A program made the translations under genes and the position numbers. A stretch of DNA of 8,616 bases. Source: Actinomycetes bacterium (lineage in GTDB: Bacteria > Actinomycetota > Actinomycetes > Actinomycetales > Cellulomonadaceae). Shown here piece after piece: positions 1 to 5,107 of the stretch. How positions within the stretch are numbered: position 1 is the stretch's first letter; every line of letters starts with the position of its first letter. The notes under the pieces were generated by a model. That model saw only the letters and a program-made list of their open reading frames with translations. It did not search any database and had not been told where the DNA came from. The DNA lies in the NCBI GenBank assembly GCA_023412515.1, contig JAEYNO010000304.1:1-8616 (forward strand). The letters are read 5' to 3'.

Positions 1-72
1 CCGGTGCGCGGGCGCCGCCACGCGGGGCGCCCGGCGCTCGACGAACGGCTGCGGCCGTGTGCGCGGCGTCAT
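1..72 (-). CDS. Possible 5' end of a CDS, truncated by the window edge
   Basis: An ATG at 72-70 on the minus strand opens 24 codons that run off the left edge. It begins 11 bases after the stop of the SipW-cognate protein. The visible residues are basic and proline-rich (MTPRTRPQPFVERRAPRVAA...), which would suit a cytoplasmic N-terminal tail ahead of a membrane segment. In other bacteria a dedicated SipW-type signal peptidase I often lies next to genes with this class of signal peptide, so that is one guess; nothing in the 24 residues proves it. No clear Shine-Dalgarno sequence precedes the ATG (the upstream bases are pyrimidine-rich), so the start, and even the gene, is uncertain. Confidence 0.3.
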   Translation of the reverse strand, partial: MTPRTRPQPFVERRAPRVAAPAHR

Positions 73-83
73 GGTCGACGAGG

Positions 84-791
84 TCAGGAGTTGTTCACCG
101 TCTGCTCGGAGTCGAACTGCAGCGAGATCGCGACGGCCGTCTGCTGGTACCGGTCGTCGTCGCCCGACGGCACGCCGCTCGCGGGGTCGCCGTCGGCCAT
201 GTCGAGGCGCACGCACAGCGCGTCGACGCCGGTCGCGCCCGGGCCGACCTGCCGGTCGCCCGGCTGCGCGCCGCGCTCGGGGCTGCCCACGATCGGCGTG
301 GTCGTCGCGGGCAGGCCCTGGCCCGTGTCGCCCAGCGCGCCGTCGGGCGCGGTCGGCACGCTCAGCGCCGAGCACCCCGCCGCGGGCGCCTCGTACACCC
401 GCAGCCGCAGCGCCTCGCGCAGGTCGCCGTCGCCCAGCGCGCCGCCGTCCGGCGTCGCGACCTGCGCCGCGAGCGAGACCGCGTAGCGCAGGTTGAGGGA
501 CCCGTCGTTGCGGACCGTCACGGGCGCCACGGCCCACCCGCCGGGGGCGAGCAGCTCGTCGGGCACCGTGAACTCCACCGGCTCGCCCGGCGCCGTCAGC
601 ACGACCGAGCCGGTCGTGATCCCGCTGCTCACGGTGTCCTGGTCGGTGAAGACCGCGGCGGTCGTGAGGGACGTGACACCGACCCCCGCGAGGACGAGGA
701 TCGCGCCCGTCGCCCACAGCCGACGACGCCGCAGGACGTCCTCGCGCGCGGGAGCGGGGTCGATCATCTCCTCGAGGATCTCGTCCATCAT
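84..791 (-). CDS. SipW-cognate (TasA/CalY-like) exported protein
   Basis: A 235-residue protein predicted to be exported. Residues 1-20 are acidic; R21-R24 is a four-arginine patch; about 25-47 is hydrophobic (LWATGAILVLAGVGVTSLTTAAV). Then comes AAVFTDQDTVSSGITTGSVVL, which matches the SipW-cognate pattern A-x-F-T-D...G-x-(V/L)-x-L. Cleavage is likely after A46. The mature part continues with a predicted beta-rich segment (PVTVRNDGSLNLRYAVSL, 90-107) like the 'N-x-G-(S/T)-L' strand region of TasA/camelysin proteins. Two cysteines (C140, C193) could form a disulfide. TasA relatives form extracellular fibres or act as surface proteases; which applies here cannot be told. The start is set at ATG 791 because GGAAGG (799-804) sits 7 bases upstream. 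A second ATG follows at 788, and an in-frame ATG at 899 overlaps the upstream gene's stop but would add a non-conserved 36-residue tail. It follows the c-di-GMP enzyme gene after about 105 bases. Confidence 0.8.
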   Translation of the reverse strand: MMDEILEEMIDPAPAREDVLRRRRLWATGAILVLAGVGVTSLTTAAVFTDQDTVSSGITTGSVVLTAPGEPVEFTVPDELLAPGGWAVAPVTVRNDGSLNLRYAVSLAAQVATPDGGALGDGDLREALRLRVYEAPAAGCSALSVPTAPDGALGDTGQGLPATTTPIVGSPERGAQPGDRQVGPGATGVDALCVRLDMADGDPASGVPSGDDDRYQQTAVAISLQFDSEQTVNNS

Positions 792-841
792 GAGCGGGCC
801 TTCCGGTCGAGCGGGGGCGAATCCGGCGTCGGGCGCGTGAG

Positions 842-857
842 GGAGCACGCGTGCTCC
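842..857. promoter_or_regulatory. 16-bp perfect palindrome between two minus-strand genes
   Basis: GGAGCACGCGTGCTCC is a perfect 16-bp inverted repeat in the gap between the c-di-GMP enzyme stop (896) and the start of the exported protein (791). As DNA it could be a dimeric-regulator site. As RNA it could fold into a 6-bp stem with a CGCG loop and act as a weak terminator or processing hairpin inside an operon. No U-tract follows, so a classical terminator is less likely. The role is inferred only from symmetry and position. Confidence 0.35.
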
Positions 858-895
858 TCGACCGCTATCGGCAGCGGCGCCGCCGACCTGAGGCA

Positions 896-3034
896 TCATG
901 CCGTGAGTTCACCCGGGCGGGTGACTCCGTCCGGGTGCGGGCCGTGCGTGTCGGCCACGCCGACCTGCGCGATGGCCTCCGCCGGCGCGGGCCGCGCCCA
1001 CAAGAACCCCTGCGCCTGGTCCACGCCGAGCCGCGTCAGCACGCGCGCGGTGCGCGCGTCCTCGACGCCCTCGGCGACCACGTCGAGCCCGAACGAGTGC
1101 GCGAGGTCGACCATCGCCTGCACCACCACCTCGGACCCGTCGCGGCCCTGCTCGCCGAGGTCGGAGATGAACACGCGGTCGATCTTCAGCGTGTCCACGG
1201 GCAGGTCGCGCAGCTGCGAGATCGACGTCGTCCCGGTGCCGAAGTCGTCGATCGCGACCCGCACGCCCAGCGCGTGCAGCCGCTGCAGCACCGGCACGAC
1301 GCGCGAGCTGTCCGCCACCAGCGCGGTCTCGGTGATCTCGACCTCGAGCAGCCGCGCGGGCACGGCGTGCTCGACCAGCAGGTGCTCGATGGTGGCGACC
1401 ACGTCGGGCGTCGTGACGTCGTGCGCCGACAGGTTGACCGCCACCGGCAGGTCGCGCCCCTCGGCCTCCCACCGCGCGAGCTGCACGACCGTCGCCTCGA
1501 GCGCGAACCGCGTCACGTCGTGGATCAGGCCGGACTGCTCGGCGATCGGCACGAACGCCGACGGGGCGAGCACGCCGCGGGTCGGGTGCGACCAGCGGAT
1601 CAGCGCCTCGTACCCGACGACGCGGTCGGTGCCCAGGTCGAGCTTCGGCTGGTAGTGCATGACGAGCTGGGTCGCGGCGGGCCGGCCCTCGGGTGCGTCG
1701 TCGCGGGGGTCCGGGCCCGTGGCGCGCCCCGCCGCGAGCAGCTGCTGCTCGGTGCGCCGCGCCGCGCGCGACGCCGCGAGGGCCTGGTGCAGCTCGCCCA
1801 GCAGCACCAGGCGCGTCGGCGACGAGTCGTCGGTGTCGGGGGAGTACACGGCGACGCCCGTGCGGTGGTGCTTCGCCGCGTACATCGCGACGTCGGCCGT
1901 CCGCATGAGCGACGACGCGTCGTCGGCGTGGTCCGGCAGGCACGCCACGCCGATCGAGGTGTCGATGTGCAGCGTCATGTCGCCGATCTCGAACGGCCGC
2001 GCGAACAGCTGCCGCACGCGGCCCGCGAGACGCTCGGCGTTCGCCACGGACCGCACGTCCGGCAGCAGGACGGCGAACTCGTCGCCGCCCAGGCGCGCGA
2101 CCACGTCCTCCTCGCGCAGCGACTCCCGCAGCCGCTGCGCGACCTGCTCGAGCAGCGTGTCGCCGTGGTCGTGGCCCAGGGTGTCGTTGATGTCCTTGAA
2201 GCGGTCGATGTCGAGCAGGATCAGCCCGACGCGCCCGCCGTCCTCCTCCGCGCGCAGGATCGCGCGGCGCATCTGGTCGCCCAGCAGGCGGCGGTTCGGC
2301 AGCCCCGTGAGCGAGTCGAGCATCGCGAGCCGCGCGTTCTCGAGCGCCGTGCTGCGCAGCCGCCGCGACGTGGTCCCCACGATGCGGAACAGCAGGAGCC
2401 ACAGCACCACGAGCCCGCCCGCCACCGCGAACGTCACGGTGCGCGACGTGCGCGCGAGCGTCGCCTGCGTCTCGGTGTGGTCGAGGACGACCTCGGCGAC
2501 CCCCACGGGCTGCCCGGCGGACCCGCCCGTGGGCACCGCGTCGTCCGCGGTGTCGTCGGGCAGCACGGGCACGTACACGTCGAGCACCGTGAGCCGCTCG
2601 GCCTCGGTGCCCGCGCCGCGCCGCACGTCCTCCTGCACGACGGGGTCGGGGGAGCCCGACGACATCGCGGCGGCGAAGCGCTCGGAGTGCGGCAGGCCGC
2701 TCGTGGTCGCCGGGTCCGACGAGTACATGAGGCGGCCGTCGAGGCCCCACAGCCGCAGCTCCACCAGCCGCTCGTCGAACGCGCCCGTGCGCGACGCGAC
2801 GGCGGCGGCCTCGTCGGGTGACGCGACGCCCGTGACGAACGAGCCGGCCGCGACGCCGCCGGCCGCGTTGCGCGCCACGACGGCGGCCATCGACGTGCCG
2901 TCGCCGACGGCCTGCGCGCGCATCTGCTGCGACGTGATCGTCACCAGCGCGACGCCGAGCGCGACCATGCCCACCAGGCTGACCAGCGCGAACGAGCGCG
3001 TGAGGCTGCCCCGGCGCCGTGAGCGTTGCGACAC
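896..3034 (-). CDS. Membrane-bound GGDEF-EAL cyclic-di-GMP cyclase/phosphodiesterase
   Basis: A 712-residue two-domain enzyme of c-di-GMP turnover. TM1 is about residues 13-33 and TM2 about 199-219. Between them is an extracytoplasmic segment of about 160 residues that I do not recognise, probably the sensor. The GGDEF domain (about 232-400) has DSLTGLPNRR at 240-249, metal-binding DIDRFK at 275-280, intact GGDEF at 316-320, and an inhibitory-site RxxD (R307, D310) at the expected distance before it. A linker of about 50 residues leads to the EAL domain (about 455-690), with YEALIRW at 475-481, N534, EITE at 566-569, DDFGTG at 596-601, KID at 617-619, EGVE at 655-658 and Q675. All the residues expected for phosphodiesterase activity are present, so both activities are plausible; the net direction cannot be predicted. 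The DDFGTGYS-type loop carries T602 where Y is usual. Start GTG 3034 is preceded by GGGGAGGGG (3037-3045). The frame stays open far upstream only as a GC artefact. Confidence 0.93.
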   Translation of the reverse strand: MSQRSRRRGSLTRSFALVSLVGMVALGVALVTITSQQMRAQAVGDGTSMAAVVARNAAGGVAAGSFVTGVASPDEAAAVASRTGAFDERLVELRLWGLDGRLMYSSDPATTSGLPHSERFAAAMSSGSPDPVVQEDVRRGAGTEAERLTVLDVYVPVLPDDTADDAVPTGGSAGQPVGVAEVVLDHTETQATLARTSRTVTFAVAGGLVVLWLLLFRIVGTTSRRLRSTALENARLAMLDSLTGLPNRRLLGDQMRRAILRAEEDGGRVGLILLDIDRFKDINDTLGHDHGDTLLEQVAQRLRESLREEDVVARLGGDEFAVLLPDVRSVANAERLAGRVRQLFARPFEIGDMTLHIDTSIGVACLPDHADDASSLMRTADVAMYAAKHHRTGVAVYSPDTDDSSPTRLVLLGELHQALAASRAARRTEQQLLAAGRATGPDPRDDAPEGRPAATQLVMHYQPKLDLGTDRVVGYEALIRWSHPTRGVLAPSAFVPIAEQSGLIHDVTRFALEATVVQLARWEAEGRDLPVAVNLSAHDVTTPDVVATIEHLLVEHAVPARLLEVEITETALVADSSRVVPVLQRLHALGVRVAIDDFGTGTTSISQLRDLPVDTLKIDRVFISDLGEQGRDGSEVVVQAMVDLAHSFGLDVVAEGVEDARTARVLTRLGVDQAQGFLWARPAPAEAIAQVGVADTHGPHPDGVTRPGELTA

Positions 3035-3072
3035 GGCCCCTCCCCGGCGCGTCGGCGCGACGCCCCCGGCCG

Positions 3073-3100
3073 GGGACGTCCCGGACAGAGTAGGACGTCC
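3073..3100 (-). promoter_or_regulatory. Candidate promoter/operator for the GGDEF-EAL gene
   Basis: On the minus strand TACTCT (3092-3087) fits the actinobacterial -10 pattern TANNNT, about 53 bases before the GTG at 3034; no convincing -35 lies 16-19 bp further up. The hexamer is flanked by two perfect palindromes sharing the core GGACGTCC: GGGACGTCCC at 3073-3082 and GGACGTCC at 3093-3100, with centres 19 bp apart, close to two helical turns. Such placement would suit a regulator acting on this promoter. The region also lies between divergent genes, so it could affect msrB too. Confidence 0.3.
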
Positions 3101-3237
3101 GACCTGATTCGGTCCGACCCGCCGCGCGGCGCCCGCGTGTCGTGTCGCGGCGGCCCGGGAACGCCCGGGAGCGCCGGGGTGTTGTGCGTGGTGCGACCGC
3201 ACCCGCGGGACGCGCCCCACGACCCCAGGGAGCTGTG

Positions 3238-3669
3238 GTGACCGACCGGTACCCCGTGACCAAGTCCGACGACCAGTGGCGTCTCGAGCTCGAGCCGCAG
3301 GAGTTCGCGGTCCTGCGCCGCGCGGGCACCGAGCGCGCGTGGACCGGCGCGCTGCTCGACGAGCACCGCGAGGGCGTCTACCGCTGCCGCGCGTGCGGCA
3401 ACGAGCTGTTCCGCTCCGACACCAAGTTCGACTCGCACTGCGGCTGGCCGAGCTTCTTCTCGCCGCTCGCGGGCGACCGCGTCGAGCTGCTGACCGACAC
3501 GTCGCACGGCATGGTCCGCACCGAGGTGCGCTGCGCGCGCTGCGGCTCCCACCTGGGGCACGTCTTCGACGACGCGCCGCAGACGCCCACGGGCGACCGG
3601 TTCTGCATGAACTCGGTGAGCCTGACGTTCGAGCCCGCTGCCGACGGCACGGCGGACGCGCGTCCGTGA
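3238..3669 (+). CDS. msrB: Peptide-methionine (R)-S-oxide reductase MsrB
   Basis: A 143-residue cytoplasmic repair enzyme that reduces the R-epimer of methionine sulfoxide in proteins, normally using thioredoxin. It is the usual length for a stand-alone MsrB. Zinc-binding CxxC pairs are at C50/C53 (YRCRACGNELF) and C99/C102 (RCARCGSHLGHVFDD). HCGWPSF lies at 67-73, with C68 the likely resolving cysteine. The catalytic cysteine is C123 in RFCMNSVSLTF. The N-terminal region (W14 to about 48) matches the family's 'W...L...Q..VLR..GTE.aftG..' start. AGGGAG at 3227-3232 is the ribosome site. It is 5 bases from GTG 3238 but only 2 from GTG 3235, so I prefer 3238; the difference is one residue. It is divergent from the GGDEF-EAL gene and is followed directly by a terminator-like hairpin, so it is probably transcribed alone. 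Confidence 0.95.
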   Translation: MTDRYPVTKSDDQWRLELEPQEFAVLRRAGTERAWTGALLDEHREGVYRCRACGNELFRSDTKFDSHCGWPSFFSPLAGDRVELLTDTSHGMVRTEVRCARCGSHLGHVFDDAPQTPTGDRFCMNSVSLTFEPAADGTADARP

Positions 3670-3671
3670 CA

Positions 3672-3728
3672 GGACCGGTCGGGTGACGACACACGCCCGA
3701 CACGCCGGTCCGGGGCGAAGTCGCCCGG
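3672..3728 (+). terminator. Double hairpin after msrB
   Basis: Two adjacent stem-loops begin 3 bases after the msrB stop. The first pairs GGACCGG (3672-3678) with CCGGTCC (3705-3711), and inside it TCGGG (3679-3683) with CCCGA (3696-3700). The second is GGGCG-AAGT-CGCCC (3713-3726), extendable by two more pairs across a one-base bulge. They share base C3711, so the two may form alternately. No T-run follows, as is common for terminators in high-GC actinobacteria. They separate msrB from the next gene, which has its own promoter-like sequence. Confidence 0.5.
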
Positions 3729-3736
3729 AGGCGGGA

Positions 3737-3766
3737 CTGAAGTCCACGTGCCGCAGTGCCGATAAT
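3737..3766 (+). promoter_or_regulatory. Promoter of the NERD-domain gene, apparently leaderless
   Basis: GATAAT at 3761-3766 matches the sigma70-type -10 consensus at 5 of 6 positions. CTGAAG at 3737-3742 is a weak -35 match with an 18-bp spacer. The GTG start at 3773 comes exactly six bases after the -10, where transcription would begin, so the mRNA should have no 5' leader. No Shine-Dalgarno sequence precedes the GTG, which agrees with this reading. Confidence 0.55.
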
Positions 3767-3772
3767 GCGGAC

Positions 3773-4549
3773 GTGGACGAGGTCCTGACCGTTCGACGGT
3801 GGCGGAGGTACGGTGCCGACCGTCTCTACGTCACGCACGAGACCGGTGCGCGGGTGGGCTCCGTCGACCTGCAGTCGGGCGAGGTGGTCGCCGACGACCC
3901 CGTGCTCGAGGCCCGCGTGCGCCGCGCCGCGCAGGCCTACCTGCGGTCCGACGTCCCCGAGCTCGTGCTGCCCGTGACCTCCGAGCTCGCGTCGCTCGAC
4001 GCGCTCGAGGGGCTGGGCACGGGGCTCGAGGCCTGGTTGGGCGACGTGCGCGACGGCGCGCGCTCCGACCACGGCCTGCGCGGCAGCCCGCTGGGGGTGC
4101 GGCTCGAGCGCCTGGCCGACGACGGCTGGGAGACCGTGCACGACGTGCCGCTGGGCCGGCAGGGCTCGGTGATCGAGCACCTGCTGGTGGGCCCGGGCGG
4201 CATCTGGACGGTGTCGGAGCGGCGGCACCCGGGCAGCCGGGTGCGGGTCGCGGCGCGCACCATGCACGTGGACGGGCGCGCCGTGACGTACCTGCGCGAC
4301 GCGCGCCTGGAGGCCGCGCGCGTGCAGGGGCTGCTGCAGTCGGTCGGCTGCGCGGGCGTGACCGTGCGAGCCGCGCTCGTCGTCACGGGCGACCTCGAGC
4401 GCGACGCGCACCACCCGCCCCAGGACGCGCTGGTGGTCGCCCGGCACGAGGTGCCGAACGTGTTCCGGCGCATGCACCCGCACGTCGACGCGGCGCGCGT
4501 GAAGGCCATCGCCGGGCTGGCGCGGCGCCGCACGACGTGGGCCCGCTGA
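3773..4549 (+). CDS. NERD (nuclease-related) domain protein with altered active-site residues
   Basis: A 258-residue soluble protein with no signal peptide or membrane segment. The N-terminal part (residues 8-60) carries RRWRRYGADRLYV and VGSVDLQSGEVV, a leader seen in actinobacterial NERD proteins. The NERD core, about 119-222, contains WETVHDVPL, then IEHLLVGPGGIWTVSERRHPG (134-154), then the beta-strand AALVVTGDL (200-208). NERD has a restriction-endonuclease-like fold, usually with 'IDH...G(V/I)(F/W)...(E/N)TK'. Here the aspartate is E135 and the lysine position holds arginine (R150 or R151, depending on alignment), so nuclease activity is doubtful. The role is unknown. I chose GTG 3773 over the in-frame GTG 3683 because a -10 hexamer lies six bases upstream, because 3683 falls inside the msrB terminator hairpin, and because residues before 3773 look non-conserved. 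The marR gene follows after 42 bases. Confidence 0.78.
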   Translation: MDEVLTVRRWRRYGADRLYVTHETGARVGSVDLQSGEVVADDPVLEARVRRAAQAYLRSDVPELVLPVTSELASLDALEGLGTGLEAWLGDVRDGARSDHGLRGSPLGVRLERLADDGWETVHDVPLGRQGSVIEHLLVGPGGIWTVSERRHPGSRVRVAARTMHVDGRAVTYLRDARLEAARVQGLLQSVGCAGVTVRAALVVTGDLERDAHHPPQDALVVARHEVPNVFRRMHPHVDAARVKAIAGLARRRTTWAR

Positions 4550-4579
4550 CCGCTGGTCCGCGGACGTGCCGTGCTGCGC

Positions 4580-4585
4580 GAGGAT
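4580..4585 (+). promoter_or_regulatory. Possible leaderless -10 element before marR
   Basis: GAGGAT lies exactly six bases before the ATG at 4592, the same spacing as at the NERD gene and at the gene starting at 8569. It matches the -10 consensus weakly, and no good -35 is visible. The same bases contain GAGG 8 bases before the ATG, which could serve as a ribosome site, so the two readings compete. A 10-bp palindrome GTCCGCGGAC (4556-4565) just upstream could bind a regulator. Confidence 0.3.
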
Positions 4586-4591
4586 GGGGCG

Positions 4592-5062
4592 ATGAGCGAC
4601 GACCCGGTGCTGCGCGTCGAGCGTGAGCTCGGGCTGTTCCTGCGGCGGGCGCGGGCCGCGTCGGCTGGCGTCGCGCGCACCGTGCACCCCGACCTGGACC
4701 CCTCGGCGTACCAGCTGCTCGCGACGGTCGCCCGCACGCCGGGCACGCGCGCGAGCGACCTCGCGGACCTGCTGGGGGTGGGGCGCGGCACGATGTCGCG
4801 CCAGGTCACGCGGCTCGAGCGGCTCGGGCTCCTCACGCGCGCGGCGGACCCGCACGACTCGCGCAGCCACCCGCTGGTGCTGACCGACGAGGGCGAGCGG
4901 CGGCTGGAGCACGCGCGCGCCGGGCGGCAGGAGTACATGCGTCGCTCGCTCGACGGCTGGCGGTCGGACGAGCTCGCGCAGCTCGCGGACCTCATGGCAC
5001 GGCTCAACGACGACCTCGTGCGGCACGGCGAACGGCAGACGCCCGCCCCGGACGGCCCCTGA
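4592..5062 (+). CDS. MarR-family transcriptional regulator
   Basis: A 156-residue winged helix-turn-helix DNA-binding protein of typical MarR length. An N-terminal dimerisation helix (1-30) is followed by SAYQLLATVARTPG (38-51), the helix-turn-helix (RASDLADLLGVGRGTMSRQVTRLERLGLL, 53-81), a beta wing with the family's D-x-R motif (DPHDSRSHPLVLT, 86-98), and C-terminal helices completing the dimer interface. There are no cysteines, so it is not an OhrR-type thiol sensor; a small-molecule ligand is more likely. It converges on a DHA2 drug-exporter gene, a common kind of partner, and candidate dyad operators lie at that exporter's promoter. I see no matching GTTGC-type site upstream of this gene, so autoregulation is not supported. 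Start ATG 4592 is the first good start in frame; an upstream GTG at 4571 is less likely. Confidence 0.9.
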   Translation: MSDDPVLRVERELGLFLRRARAASAGVARTVHPDLDPSAYQLLATVARTPGTRASDLADLLGVGRGTMSRQVTRLERLGLLTRAADPHDSRSHPLVLTDEGERRLEHARAGRQEYMRRSLDGWRSDELAQLADLMARLNDDLVRHGERQTPAPDGP

Positions 5063-5083
5063 GGGCACGTCGGGGCGGGCGTC
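5038..5083. terminator. Long nested hairpin shared by convergent marR and exporter genes
   Basis: GACGCCCGCCCCG (5038-5050) pairs perfectly with CGGGGCGGGCGTC (5071-5083), 13 bp. Inside, after single-base bulges, ACG (5052-5054) pairs with CGT (5068-5070) and GCCC (5055-5058) with GGGC (5063-5066), closing on a CTGA tetraloop. About 20 base pairs result. The loop contains the marR stop codon TGA (5060-5062). Being symmetrical, it can end transcripts from both sides; the exporter stop is at 5108. It has no T-tract on either strand. Confidence 0.7.
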
Positions 5084-5107
5084 GCGCGCGGTGGCGCCGC
5101 GGGGAGG

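Noticed and set aside
57..2821. Overlapping plus-strand frames across the left block
   Set aside because: They are antisense to the SipW-cognate protein and the GGDEF-EAL gene, are low-complexity, and lack convincing start signals.
3064..3075. CCCCGGCCGGGG palindrome as a regulatory site
   Set aside because: It is made only of G and C, and such palindromes arise easily at this composition; position alone does not support a role.
3683..3772. GTG at 3683 as the start of the NERD protein
   Set aside because: It lies inside the hairpin after msrB, would add 30 unconserved residues, and is upstream of a good -10 element placed for GTG 3773.
3035..5068. Upstream extension of the GGDEF-EAL reading frame to 5068 on the minus strand
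   Set aside because: It runs antisense through msrB, the NERD gene and marR, is rich in Arg, Ala and Pro with no domain, and a strong ribosome site marks GTG 3034 as the real start. High GC removes stop codons from such frames.
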